Part shown: positions 1 through 11,871 of the stretch, piece after piece | Layout of the letters: each line of letters starts with the position of its first letter | How positions within the stretch are numbered: position 1 is the stretch's first letter | Assembly: GCA_963281255.1 (NCBI GenBank) | Contig: OY725495.1 | Span: 558,001 to 622,000, forward strand | Direction of reading: 5' to 3' | DNA: 64,000 bases | Source of the DNA: Aphrocallistes beatrix | Taxonomy: Eukaryota; Porifera; Hexactinellida; Sceptrulophora; Aphrocallistidae | Notes under the pieces: generated by a model | What the model saw: only the letters and a program-made list of their open reading frames with translations | Databases searched by the model: none | Told to the model about the DNA's origin: nothing | Program-made: the position numbers and the translations under genes

Positions 1-352
1 TGGTATTGCTTTTAAGTTAAAATTTCATTCTATGTTTAATAACGACTATGAAATCATGGTGACAAATTTTCAATTCAAATTATTTGGTGATGAAAAGATA
101 AATATATTTTCGATTTTTTTTGAAAACTAAGTATTTTTATAAAATAAGCAAAAGCCCATAAACATGAAAAAAACGCTACAAAGGTAACTTAAGTATGAAA
201 ACACACAAATAATTACATTGTTCATTTACTCGATCAAGGTTAACTCAATTAAAATAAAATGCAATCTAGTAAGATATATAACGGTCTATATACCGATAGT
301 CAGCTCCAGGCGTTCTTCTGGAGCTAACTAGCGGTGTGAAGAATAGCATATA
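1..352. other. AT-rich non-coding flank
   Basis: I see no convincing coding region or RNA gene here. The stretch is AT-rich and ends at the mariner-type MITE that starts at 353. Confidence 0.5.
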
Positions 353-599
353 CACTACCTGGTCAAAAGTATTGGAACACATTCTAATATGTGCCACTTT
401 TGCCAAAGTGGCACAACCCAGTGAATACAATATTAAACAAGTGTAAACATTGTGATATCAATAGAATCTGTCCCTCTGACCTCTTTCACTAAACTTTTGT
501 TGATTTCCTTCAATGGGCCCGTTTCCCTGCCACCTGTGCCACTTATGGCATATGGTGGCATACATTAGAATGTGTTCCAATACTTTTGGCCAGGCAGTG
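353..599. mobile_element. Tc1/mariner-type MITE, 247 bp
   Basis: The ends are inverted repeats. The left begins CACTACCTGGTCAAAAGTAT and the right, read on the other strand, begins CACTGCCTGGCCAAAAGTAT. Both continue through TGGAACACATTCTAAT. TA dinucleotides flank it at 351-352 and 600-601, the target duplication of the Tc1/mariner superfamily. There is no transposase, so it is non-autonomous. A right-end-like fragment recurs near 46240-46275. Confidence 0.8.
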
Positions 600-759
600 T
601 ACGTATCAACATATTTATTATTGCCGTTAAGTGAAAGACAAAACATGTAGTATATATCAAGCAATTCAATTGGAAATTATAATAGAATTAAGTTTTTATA
701 AGAGCAAATACAACATTAGGAGACATTAGATGGAATTAAGCATAATTAAATTATGTATT

Positions 760-1233
760 TCAGTAAGGAAGTATCCCTCGGCTGCTAGCGCTCGGGAGAT
801 ATTTGTTCTGTCCTAGGCAAATCCTATAGCTGATCATAACAACAGTTTGAAATAATGAAAATACTAAAAAGAATTCACGATATTCACTGTATATAAGAGT
901 TGGACTCATATATACTAAAAAATCGCCGATACAGCTAATATAGTTCCGGTGTATTTCGCCTACTACTATCACTCCGTTCCCGAGTATACTGGCTATCAAT
1001 GCCAGTGCAAAGTCGGTGTCATTCCCTGTTACTTCTACTTCTGTATCATACCGGTAGGATCTCCAAAAAGAAATAAATTGGTAGCAATGGGCAATCGCAG
1101 AGGTGACTTGCAGGAGAACAATTATTCCAAGACGTCTCTTGTATATCCAAACTGTTCCAATTAAGTCGAGAAGCATAACCACTGTGGTTACCAAAAGTAT
1201 GAACTGAAAGTCACTTAATCCCAAGAATTCCAT
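760..1233 (-). CDS. Putative small multi-pass membrane protein, unknown family
   Basis: A 157-residue open frame in one exon starting at ATG 1233. It is hydrophobic, with about four probable membrane segments: roughly residues 10-28, 34-52, 75-96 and 120-145, the last separated into two weak parts. A short basic stretch (YKRRLG) follows the first segment, and the tail is polar. I do not recognise a family. The clean membrane pattern over 157 residues is better than chance, but no splice sites or homology support it. It could be one exon of a larger gene or a fortuitous frame. Confidence 0.4.
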   Translation of the reverse strand: MEFLGLSDFQFILLVTTVVMLLDLIGTVWIYKRRLGIIVLLQVTSAIAHCYQFISFWRSYRYDTEVEVTGNDTDFALALIASILGNGVIVVGEIHRNYISCIGDFLVYMSPTLIYSEYREFFLVFSLFQTVVMISYRICLGQNKYLPSASSRGILPY

Positions 1234-1880
1234 TTCTAGTGACAGATCAATAGAGTTAGTATGCTAGATTGTTTTTACTCTTAAAATATAAACAATAAAA
1301 TAAATATCCTCATAATACAGAGAAACCATCCGAACGTTTAATCGGTTATTCAAGGTCGAGCTGTGAAGTGTGGGCACAAAATTTTATTAGAATAAATAAT
1401 TGAATTAGATTGTTGTATGGTGAGATATATTATAAAAACGAGTCAAGGAAACTTTTCTCAACGGAAAATGATGCTTAAAACTAGATATATTACTCATATT
1501 TTAAAGTTAAATGTTATCGTTCACGATGAGCTATTGCAAAAAGAAAGATAATTACGTACGATGTTTTCTCTTAATCCTGGGTTTGTTAGATATTCAAAGC
1601 TCTGTTATAAATGTGTTACATGTTTAAACAAAAAAAGTAGAATTAAAGAGCACAACGACTAAGAAGATCATAAAGTATCAGCAAACCGCGAAGGTCAAGG
1701 AAGCTGAGCTTTATGCATATTTGTAAAGACAACATCGTGTGAAATGAATACTAAACATAAATCTATTATATTGTAATTGATGAAATGTATCAAAAGTGAG
1801 AAACGCAAAGCATAGCTTATTGAATGCAAGATATATAGTCCGAAATGGCTTAAGGTATATCCTTATTTTCAGGTTTCTTT
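1234..1880. other. Intergenic, nothing recognised
   Basis: AT-rich sequence between two minus-strand open frames. I see no repeat, RNA gene or conserved coding segment. Confidence 0.5.
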
Positions 1881-2132
1881 TTATTCCCACAAAGCATTTG
1901 ACAGAGTAATAAAGAGACAGCTCACAACATCTAATAGGTTCCGGAATATCTTACGGAATATTGAAAATATATCAATTAAAATAGAATCTTTAAATGTTTC
2001 ATAAATTCCTGTTTTTAAATCTTCAATACATTTGGAAATTAAGTACCTTAGGACGTAAAAAATAAAGATGAATAAAGTAAAAGAACCAATAACCATCCCA
2101 AATACTAGGATACTATCGTCTAATGATTGCAT
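1881..2132 (-). CDS. Doubtful 83-residue ORF with one membrane segment
   Basis: A short frame starting at ATG 2132 with one strongly hydrophobic stretch at about residues 8-32, followed by an amphipathic region rich in I, F and K. It has no recognised family, and in AT-rich DNA such hydrophobic frames arise by chance. It is listed only because it lies on the same strand as the larger membrane ORF at 760-1233. It may be spurious. Confidence 0.2.
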   Translation of the reverse strand: MQSLDDSILVFGMVIGSFTLFIFIFYVLRYLISKCIEDLKTGIYETFKDSILIDIFSIFRKIFRNLLDVVSCLFITLSNALWE

Positions 2133-2900
2133 TGTCAGAATTATATCCTCAATCTGTAAGCCAATATGGTAAGTTTTAGCTAATAAAGTAAAAAAAGGTA
2201 ATCTAGAAATTAAAGCAATTTGCCTGTCTTTCCGAGCAGTTACTTATCCAGGTCCCCCACAAATGCGCATCAATTCGATACCAGAGGCGGATCCAGGAGG
2301 GGGAGCTTACTGGGACTGCAATCTCACCAAAACATTATCTGATACTAGTTCCAACTCCAGTTTTTGCTGGAGTAAAATTAGGTATTTATGCACTTTGTTG
2401 AGATTCGATAAAAATGCAATTACAGCAAAAAGACTTCTGCATTTTAGCTTTAGATAATTTATTTGGGATTTTTTCAGTATTCATAGACAGGTTCACATTC
2501 CTATTTGTTTGCTAGAATAAAATTCATGTCGTAAGATTGTGTATGACGCCCAGGATAGTTGTAAAATTATCTCTTGAGTGCCCAAGACTCAATTTGGGAG
2601 GGGAGGGGAGGGGGGCACGCCCAGGGAGCCCCCTATTGGTCGCTCGCTTTAGTCAAAGTGGTACAACCCCCGATGGGTTTGTTGCTGTGTTTTACTGAGC
2701 CACTGACCAATGTATTACGGACTATTCGCCTGAAACATTTGACGCTGTAAGTTCGATTTATAGTTAATCATAATCGTAATGCTCACAACAACATAGCTGA
2801 TCATGACGCAAGTAACAACTAGTCATTATTTAGGGGTGATATTGAAATAGAAAGATACACGATTTAAAAAATAATAATAATAATGCAAATAATTAAACTG
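2133..2900. repeat. Intergenic with G-rich tract
   Basis: No gene seen. Around 2598-2622 lies a run of GGGAGGGGAGGGGAGGGGGG, which has G-quadruplex potential. A piece reading GAGGCGGATCCAGGAGGGGG at about 2284 looks like a transposon-end remnant, but I could not find its partner. Confidence 0.4.
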
Positions 2901-5900
2901 TCACTTGTGTCGCTTTCTGATCCATAACTGTACCTCTTGGTCCGGTTTCAAGTTCTCTTGGCATTGCTTCAGAATGTTCACAGCTTGATGGTGCGTGGCG
3001 TTCACGAGTGGGTAGCCATTCACAGCGCATATCTCGTCACCTACAGATAGATTGCCATCCAGCTTAGCAGCTCCATCTTCTATCATCGATTTTATTAGAA
3101 TGGGTTGAGGTCCGGACTGACTATCGATACCACCGCTGATACTGAAGCCAAACCCTCGCTGTGGACTCTTCAGACTGACTAGAATGAGCTCTGGATTCAC
3201 GATTAAATTGTGTGATAGCATGTCGTAAGGGGGTGGGTCTGGAGCGGTGTAGAGCTTTTCATGCGATGTGATGATTGAGGGAATATACTGAGTCGGGGCT
3301 GCATTCCAATCAGGATACACGTTGGGAGGATAAGTGGGAATGTAGGCGTAGTGGACGGGAGGCGGGGGTCCCTGGGGGTAGGGGGGATGGTATGCGTACT
3401 TGCGCTCGACAGATTGGTTCGAATTGAGTGGAGTATTATTCGGCATAAACGCTTCACGAGATTGCATCGACTCTCTGGATGAAGTGAGGTCATTGAACAG
3501 TAAGTTATTTTGATGCTCTGGCAGTACGATATCGTCAATGGGATCTTTCTCATCTGAAAGTGTGAAGGAGACCGTGGTGAGTGCTTTCAGCATCGACACA
3601 GCTTCTCCACGTGTCATGCCAGTTGTTGGGATGTCGTTAATCGCTAGGATGACGTCACGCTCCTGTATCTGCCCAGATCTATAAGCGGCCTGCTGAGGGT
3701 AAACTTTCCCCACGAATAGGGGAAGATCTCCATGACTGGTGTTCGCACCTCCACGTATAGTCAGACCGAACCCCTTGTCCACCCCTCTCACCAGCTGTAC
3801 TAGCCGTGTCCCCAGCTTGGTGTCCAACTCTGGGTGATTGTGCATCGGAGGAGGAAGGTTTTTAGGCGCCTGTGGAGAGTGTGAAGCGGACAACTCTTGA
3901 CTGCTCTCAGATGAGTAACGGAAGTACCCATGTGTACTCATGTTAGCATGTGGGATCTTGTGCATGTAGGGACCCTCTAGCGTTAAGGAGAACTGTCCCA
4001 CTACACCATTGAGCACTAACTCCACGAAGTTAGCCTCGTCATGCAAGAACTTTCTGTCATTAACTGCGATCACCTTACACCCGGGTCTAACCCTTAGATC
4101 GGACGCGGCTAGTCCATTCGGATCCACCTGCTCAATAAACACGCCCTCTACCTCCCCGTCCACTAGAACGAGCCCCACCTCCTGTTTCGCCTCCTTGTAG
4201 AACATGGCTGTGAACTGAGAGGAGGAGTGACGGTAGGGAGGAGGACCTTGCGCCATGTCCTGCTCGTACGAGTGTCCAGACCCAGTACTAGTACTGCTCT
4301 GAGCCGCGTGCGAGTAGAAAGAGATCTCGTACTGAGAATCATTCCGCAAATCGTGCAACCAAAGCTGAACACTCTCTGCCTTATACCCAGCCAGATTCTG
4401 TTTGTTAATGGCCACCAGTTCGTCTCCAGGATGTATCTCCTCTCGGAAAGAGGGATGTCTCGACTTCACACTCGAAATAACTACAATCGGCCTGTGTGAA
4501 TTCTGGTTTGCCTCTACACCTATCTCCACCTCGTGCACTTTGTCGATAAGACAGGTCTTCAAGTAGCGTCTGGACCTCTGAGTGTCATTACAGTTCGTAT
4601 CACGGGGTGACCGCAGGCTGGATTTGGCCCGGCAGAGGATTAGCGAGACTTCTGCATGCGGGGTGTTCAGCAGCTTGAGCAGTTGATGGTGAGGCATCCC
4701 TACCGCGTTTAGACCGTTCACATTCATGATGACGTCATCTCTGAATACATTCCTACACTCCTCTGCTCGTGAACGCTTGAGCACCTCAGAAATCTTAAAG
4801 TACGCTTTCCCCATGCGCTCCTTATTCGGTTTCACCGTCTCTACCACGAGGCCAGATCCTTTCTTACCGGAAGTAAAGGAAGCACGTACCATTTCCCCGC
4901 CCAATTCCGCATTATCGAGTGCGATCTTATCAAGAGAGATTCTCTTGCCAGATTCTATGGAGTGGATGACTTTAAGAATGACGGGTTCGCTGGCCTTTTT
5001 GATCAAGTTAACCGCCTGATCGTGAACAAACCCTTTCATGTCGATCCCATTCACCTCCAATATCTGATCGTCTTGCTCCAGAGAACCCGATAGGAGGATG
5101 GGACCGGAAATGGACTTGATAAAGATACCTTTCGATTGAACACTGCCTGGGATGCTCTTCTCCACGATACTGATGCCTAGGTTCGCGTTACTCTTGCGGG
5201 AGAGTCTAACCTCACGGATAATTCCACGGGGAACTTGCGGTTGTTTATCTGTCACAGTGGTAGGGCGTGCCGGATGTGGTTTAAGGTGTGAATTAACGAG
5301 ATTCTGTTTCGGAGGTGTTACTTCGGGAACAGGAGTGGCGTTCGAATCCTTTTTGTTGCCCTGTGTCATCTTAAGGCCGGTATCCCCAGCAACCTGATGG
5401 AATGTGAGGTCGTGGCCTAACAGTCGCGTGGGGATGTCATCCAGGGAGGCGGAACTCGCCTCTTCCCTCTGTTCCAGGTCTAGGGATTTGGACCGTCTGT
5501 GTCTGTGTCCCCCTTCTGACTCGAAGCCGGCCTGTTCCATGTTGAAGTCATCCAGCACTTTGTTGGTGAGGCCTTGCCTCTGCTGGCTGGAGCGAGGGAT
5601 GGGAGGGAAGAGGGTGAGGTTGAGTGGGTAGGGTTCGTTGGGATCGTTGAGGGAGTTGTTACTGTTAGAACTGGAGTGAGTGATTCGAGACCCGAGATTG
5701 TCGAGGCGACTGCCGTCTGAGAGGGTGCTGAGAGAGTGAGCCTTGTCCATCCTCCGAGGAGGGAAGTGGTGTGAAGATAGAAGTGCGAATTTCCGGTTAA
5801 AAGAGGAGGGCGGTGGGTTCGTTTCCTCTTGGTGGTATTGTGGCTTCGCGGATGCTAGCTTCTCGGTGTCCTTCTTAGTGAGTGTGTTCTGCTGCTGGTG

Positions 5901-8900
5901 CAGCACCGTCAAGATGACAGGCCCTCGAGGCAGGTTAGTGATGTGCAGTGCGACTTCTTCTTTCGTCCGTCCGCGCACTGAGTACGTGTTAATCATGAGG
6001 AGCTCGTCTCCGATCTTCAGACGTCCGTCCTTAGCTGCGGCAGACCCCGCCACTATGTCGTGAATGATGACCCTATACTCACCGTGGGTGTCCGGGTCCA
6101 GTCGCCGCTCTATCCCGATGCCGAGCGAGTCCCCCTTCGTGACTGTGACCTCCTGGGGCTCCAGGTCCCAGCGGGAGTGGTGCACCTGGTCCCCCTCCTG
6201 GGAGATGGGGCTCAGTCGGTGGGGTTCAGGGTAGGACAGTTTGGTAGGGGAAAGTTGGGACTCGTCCTCACTCGTGGTGGCGCTCGAGGTGTTGGTAGGG
6301 AAGGGGATGCGTGGGAGGGCAGGACCGTTACCTGCCCCCTGTTCCCGCTGGAACGGCACACAGACCATCTTGAGGATGGTGGTCTCATCTTGGGAGAGGT
6401 CAAGTTCTTTCGATTCCGGTTTGAACACGTACTGGTCAGGAATGTGGTTGAGGAGAATGGAATCAACAGACTTGGTGTTACTAATGGGAGAAACTATTTC
6501 CGGTTGAGAGTATATTCTATTAAATGGCTTAACAGTTCGAGGCGTGGTTGAGGTTCCTGATGTGACGTAGGAGTTAGTTGGCACGCCTAGTGCTTGTTTG
6601 TACTTCCGGGAGTACTTGGAGGGTCGTGGGAGAGTGGTCTCCCTCTCGCATTTGAGTTTGACTTGTTCTAAACTAGCAAGCAGCTTATCCTTATCATCCT
6701 CGTTCCTTATCCGCGAGAGTGCTTCTCGCTGCAGTTTCTCTTTCTCACTCACCATCTGCTCGATTACTTCATCCTGAGCCCGCTTCTCTTTGTTCTTCAT
6801 CTCCTCCAGCAGAGCTAAATTCTCCACATCATCCAGGTCTGTGTGCATAGGGAACTGCTGTCTCCAGCCTTGACGTGGAAATGTAGAGTGTCCGTCCTCA
6901 GAATCTCGCTGTTTCTTCACCAATCGTTTCTTGCGGGACAGTTCGGGTGTGGTGGGAGTGGGGGAGTCACCTTCAGAGGTGGAGGGGCTGCTCTCTGTCA
7001 TCAGGTAGTGGGAGGGGAGGTTGCCTAGGCAGTGGGGACGAGCTATGACAAACCGCACCTCCTGAGGCGTAGCCTTTATCAGTTTCACCACGTCATCATG
7101 ATGCACGTCCGTTACTCGCACGCCGTTGATCTCCAGGATTTCATCGCCCTTGTGCAGGACTCCGTTCTCCTTAGCCGGGCCGTCCATGATGGCGGAGACG
7201 ACTGTCCGCATCCCGCACAGCTCGCGCTTCTGACTGAAGACGGGGCGTGGCTCTATCTCTATCCCGATGCCGCCCTCTAGCGTGTACTTGCTCAGCTGGG
7301 CGATCTTCACGATCTTCTCTGAACCCACTCGCGGCTGCCATTCGTCCACCAACCGCGATTTCTCCTCTCTCAGCAGAGTTCCCCGGTATCGAGCGCCGTC
7401 CGGGTCGTGAGCAAACTGGAGACACGCCTCTGAGAGGTGTGAAGGATAGAAACCGTGGATGGAGCTGACACCTGAATGGATGCTAGTCGACTTTACCGAC
7501 TCATCACGTGTGGGGACTTGGTGGTCGGATGTGTCGCTCACACTGTTCCGATTGAAGCTAGCTTCCTTCACATGGCTATGCGTGTCTGAAGCGTTGCTTT
7601 CTAGATCGTACATGGACTCGAGGGACATCGTGACACGTCCCCTCTCCAATTCCAGGGTGACCGGACTTCCGCTCATCTTCACGAGGTAGAGGGCTTGTTT
7701 GGGGTTGAGACTCTTGAGATCTGTGTCCCCGACTTTCACAATCCTGTCCCCCTCCTTCACAAGACCGATCAGAGCGGCTGGACCGTCTGGCGCCACTTTA
7801 GCCACGTAGATGCCGTCTCCCGGTGAGTTCGCATCGGAATCCTCGGAAACAACGCCCTTTATAGCTATGCCGAGGGAGCCTCTCGCATCTCTGATGAGAG
7901 AGACAGAGATGGTGTGGGGCGGGGTGGAAGAGGGAGAGGACGCTGGCTCAATCATGGGGTGCGACTCGGTTGGAGTCCGCAGGGGGTCCATCTGATGGCG
8001 TACCATCAGACGTAGCTGTGTGAAGCTCTGGATAATCTCCATCACTCGCTGAGACGCGATATTTCGCACGATATGTTCATTCACCCGCAGCACCTCGTCC
8101 CCGATCCGCAGTCTACCGTCCTCGTGACTCGTGCTACCAGGGGCGATATGGTTCACCACAGAATACTCTCCACACCCTGGTCCGACGTAGAATCCAAACT
8201 CTCTCGCATCGCTGTTCATCTCCACATACTCCGTGGACATGGTTGAGCTGGATGGGCTGTGGTAGGGTGGGCTGTCTTCTAGCCGGTTATCGTTTCGTAT
8301 AGGATAGCCGATGTCGTGTAGGATCGCCGCAGAGCTGTTGCGGTGAATGGTGAGTTTGAGAGAGACGCCTCTTTGCGAGAAAATAGACTTCAACTGTTCG
8401 TAGGAATACAGACGGACTGGCCTCCCATTCACCTCTAGAAGTTGGTCGAATACTTTCAGTCTACCATCCCTGGATGCAGGCGAGTTTGGATGGATTCCTT
8501 TTATGAAAATTCCGGAGAGAGCACCTTCCAACTGCTCCAGGCGCTTGATGCTCAGCCCCACTGCTTCCTGGCTGGCGCCGAACGTGATCGAAAGTCGTTT
8601 GGATTGCAAACCGTTGTCCTACATTCGAAATAATTATAGTTGTCCGATTATTTCCTATTTTGAAGTAGATTAACTTGTATTTTGAACTATAAAATTGAGG
8701 GACAAAGCAATTTTCAACGCAGTTACAAATGCTAAAAACTTAAAGCAATATTTTATTTTCAATTTTTTAATTGACCCAAAAATCAAATCTTGCTCAGTAA
8801 AAGTATAAACTAACCTGGCAACGCACTGGAATTTCTACACTCTCCCCAGACAAATTGCTCCCATAGTTTCTATGTCCGTTCTTGTCGTTCTTATGATGGG

Positions 8901-9351
8901 AGGAGTTTCTTGAGTCAGAAAGAGGAGAATTTGACATTTCTTTATCCAGGTGTGGGTACAAGGATGGGCGATCTAAAACCACCAAATTTCCACTGTATTC
9001 GAAGTCGAATCGCGGTGGAAGAGGTCTGTTAGCTTGGACTGACTCTGTCAAACCCTTTTTCGCGTTGTAGAGACACCGAAACTCATCAGATCTCAACACT
9101 GAGATCGCTTTATCGATCTCTTTCATCGGGGCATAATTTCCGGCCATTCGGGGAGACTTCGGTTCTTGCAACGGTGTATTGGGGGCTGTTTTCGAGTTTC
9201 TCTGGATAGAGCGTGGTTGCCTTTGGCTTTTATTATTGTCTGAAAATCTTCTCTGTAACTTGGTGAGAATGTTACGAATGTTCCCATGCTCGCTTCTGTT
9301 AGGAAAATTCTGGAAGTTGTCGCCTTGTGTATATGTCAGCCGGTGTGCCAT
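2901..9351 (-). CDS. Eleven-PDZ scaffold protein (MPDZ/PATJ/MAGI-like)
   Basis: Two exons: 8815-9351 and 2901-8618. The 196-bp intron has donor CAG|GTTAGT and acceptor TGTAG|G, phase 0. The start is ATG 9351 and the product is 2084 residues. I count eleven PDZ domains, at roughly 188-272, 319-382, 414-507, 622-705, 1000-1085, 1313-1400, 1413-1505, 1530-1612, 1648-1730, 1783-1867 and 1990-2083. Their carboxylate loops run from canonical (GFGF, SLGI, NLGI) to degenerate (domains 7 and 8). A charged coiled coil lies near 770-845. Two PPxY motifs (GPPPYR near 1638, DPPPYD near 1975) could bind WW domains. The N-terminal exon has a short helical piece near 120-150 that faintly recalls an L27 domain. 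The family organises junction, polarity or synaptic complexes at the membrane cortex, but I cannot assign a strict orthologue. The last PDZ ends at the stop codon. A single tiny intron is striking for so large a scaffold gene. Confidence 0.9.
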
Positions 9352-9555
9352 GCAGATAAAGTAAAGGTAACAAATAATCTATCTAAATTGTCTCATTCAG
9401 TGCTAATCTAGCCAAGTGAATATTCGCTAGAGAAATTTGAAATTAAAATACCTTCTGTAAGCTGTGTAATGAAGTAAACCAATGGAATGTTGAGAGTACA
9501 GATTAAGTGTACTAGATCAGGTTACTGGTAGAGTTAATCAGTTTAATAAGCTTAT
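9352..9555. promoter_or_regulatory. Probable bidirectional promoter
   Basis: Only 204 bp separate the divergent start codons of the PDZ scaffold (9351, minus) and the SLC15-like transporter (9556, plus). Both transcripts must start in or near this spacer unless there are untranslated upstream exons. I see no clear TATA box. The regulatory role is inferred from geometry alone. Confidence 0.4.
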
Positions 9556-11385
9556 ATGAGGATCACCATTCCAGAGATTATAATTGTTATGGAGGTCGCA
9601 TTAGTTGAGGACGAAGTATGCAGACGAGAGTCAATTGCAGGGAAAGCAAAGTTTATTCTCAAATACCAACGAGGTGTAATTATATTACACGTGATTAACT
9701 TTTTAGTAAAGTTGGCATTTTACTCAATTTTCACGAACATAACAATCGTTTCACGAGGTTATTTCAACTTGGTTGACCTGGACCGTTTCAGTTCCATTTT
9801 ATCGTCCATTATTTTCGGATGCTTCTTGGGAATCGGCTATTTTTTGGCCCCGGTAACTGGATTTCTTACGGACACCTATTTCGGGCGTTATAAGGTGCTC
9901 GTCTGGAGCACATGGGGAATGTTCATCGCAACAATTAGCTACTCAATACTCGTTACTTTAGTTGTATATACCAAATGCATTTCACAAGCATTACTAAGCC
10001 TGAGTAATAACAATGAACAAGATTTGTCGTGCGAACATGGAAAACTCGTGGAGAGTAGTGTCTATCTTTTCCTTATTCTAATCTCTCTTCTTGTCTTCAA
10101 CGCATTCTATTCCGGTTACCATGCAAACCTATGTCTTTACGGGGCAGAACTCCTAGAAGATGCTGATGAAACACAGAAACATAACTACTTCCACATCTAC
10201 CATTTTCTAGGCGTTTTAGGTGCGGCAGTGGCTGGTTTTACCGTTGTACCATTCGAGTACCTTATTTTCCGAGGCAGTGTAATTGTATTCTTATTCGTGC
10301 CACCTTTTTCGCTTGCTATAATACTCATTCTATTCAGGGTGTATAAGAAGGAATTCTATGAACATTCCGTCAGACAAAACCCGCTAGTGTTGATCAAGCA
10401 AACAACTGTGTTGGCAGTGAAGAGGGCGAATGTATCGAAAACTCTTTTTAGTACAAAAACATTCAAAAGTCCAACTTCAATCCTTGATAATGCAAAATCT
10501 TCCCAAGGCGGGAGATACACCTCTGAATGGGTACAAGAGGTGAAGACCTTCTACCGGTTAATTGCAATTTTCCTCTCTTTCATGTGGTTTTTCGCCATAC
10601 GCGCTACGACATATTCCATTTTCATCAAGATGGGGCTGCACATGAGTTGGCCTGGCAACACAGCGACTCAAACCAATAGAGTTGTGCTCATAACCTTCAT
10701 ATTTCAAATCGGGAATGTAGTCGCCCTCCCAGTCATTGTACTACTTAACGGAGTGGTCTACAAGTTCTTTAGAAGGTGGTATCCCAACATGCTCACGAGT
10801 ATTGGCATTGGGCTATTGTGTGGCCTTTTGACTTTGTTTGTGGCCATTTTTATTGAGGTTGGACGATCTGAAAAATCAAACTGTGATGTCAACAATGTAT
10901 TTTCGAAATATTATGGTTCAAGTGTGTCAATTTTCGCGATTATTCCACTCTACGTTTTCCTAGGCTTGGGAGACAGCTTCGCTTATGCAACCATCCGAGA
11001 GTTCACATACGCACAATCTCCGTCTACAATGCGCGGACTGATTTTCGGTAGCCTACAGGGGTCCCGTGGCGTGGGAACAATAATCTCAGTCATTCTAATC
11101 CTACTCGCACAAACAGATCCTAGCTGCAGCTGCTCTGATTCAGTGACACCTTGTGCTGAAGTAATCAGGGAGAATCCTGGACAAAACTGTTGGTATTATA
11201 CCAATTGTCCTGGGAAATCTGGAGCCGTATACCTCTACCTAATTGGCACATTACTAACGCTAGGTTTCATGTCTCTCTACGTTTTCGCGGCTGTTAGCTA
11301 TCGCAAGAGACTTACTAACTTCCGCGTGGACGAAGAACTAACGAGCAAAAATTATCATGTCTATAAGCTGTTCTCGAAGAATTGA
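9556..11385 (+). CDS. Proton-coupled oligopeptide transporter family protein (SLC15/POT-like)
   Basis: An intronless 609-residue multi-pass membrane protein. The POT signature lies at about residues 93-117 (LAPVTGFLTDTYFGRYKV). Later family landmarks are a TM7-like segment (WFFAIRATTYSIF, about 348-360) and a TM10-like segment with REFTYAQSPSTMRG (about 483-496). About twelve hydrophobic segments fit the family. A five-cysteine loop at about 520-552 precedes the last membrane segment. Family members import di- and tripeptides or histidine with protons at the plasma or endolysosomal membrane. The TM1 ExxER proton-coupling motif is not recognisable: the aligned stretch reads NFLVK, so coupling or substrate may differ. 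A second methionine at residue 12 could also start translation. It is the only confident plus-strand gene, divergent from the PDZ gene. Confidence 0.88.
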   Translation: MRITIPEIIIVMEVALVEDEVCRRESIAGKAKFILKYQRGVIILHVINFLVKLAFYSIFTNITIVSRGYFNLVDLDRFSSILSSIIFGCFLGIGYFLAPVTGFLTDTYFGRYKVLVWSTWGMFIATISYSILVTLVVYTKCISQALLSLSNNNEQDLSCEHGKLVESSVYLFLILISLLVFNAFYSGYHANLCLYGAELLEDADETQKHNYFHIYHFLGVLGAAVAGFTVVPFEYLIFRGSVIVFLFVPPFSLAIILILFRVYKKEFYEHSVRQNPLVLIKQTTVLAVKRANVSKTLFSTKTFKSPTSILDNAKSSQGGRYTSEWVQEVKTFYRLIAIFLSFMWFFAIRATTYSIFIKMGLHMSWPGNTATQTNRVVLITFIFQIGNVVALPVIVLLNGVVYKFFRRWYPNMLTSIGIGLLCGLLTLFVAIFIEVGRSEKSNCDVNNVFSKYYGSSVSIFAIIPLYVFLGLGDSFAYATIREFTYAQSPSTMRGLIFGSLQGSRGVGTIISVILILLAQTDPSCSCSDSVTPCAEVIRENPGQNCWYYTNCPGKSGAVYLYLIGTLLTLGFMSLYVFAAVSYRKRLTNFRVDEELTSKNYHVYKLFSKN

Positions 11386-11871
11386 GTTGTTGAGTATTTA
11401 ATTGTTTCCTAATTTGTGCTATATAGTATATATGTCCTAATTAATGTATATATATAATTTTTACAGTACCTAATTCAAATGTAGTATTAATATCATTATC
11501 TAATATATGGCAGTGGTTTACTAACTCGTTTGAGTTCCCCTGCATCTTCCATGCCAAGAAGCACAATTCATATTCTAATACAAATAATTAACTATTGGAT
11601 TGGTTCAATGTCTTCACAAAATTAACTGTCCTAGTTCATTTAAATTATGAGATTTCACTTCGACACACAGCGTATGGAATCTATTAGAATGTTGTGTGCT
11701 GCATATTTTAAAAGTTGGGGTTCAACCACGAGTAAGGTTGAAATATTTTAATCATTTTTTGTTCATCAGCATGTGCATTAATGGTGATCAAGTGTGCACA
11801 CACATAATTGGAATGATTTGGATGCATTCAAATAATTGGACTATCACATGCATGCAATTAAAGACTAATTA
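11386..11871. other. Convergent intergenic spacer
   Basis: This AT-rich spacer lies between the converging ends of the SLC15-like and SLC66A3-like genes and probably holds both 3' UTRs. Nothing else is recognised. Confidence 0.5.

Noticed and set aside
6060-6551. Long antisense frames (up to 163 codons) inside the PDZ gene
   Set aside because: They are shadows of the well-supported PDZ reading frame on the other strand, with biased composition and no family features.
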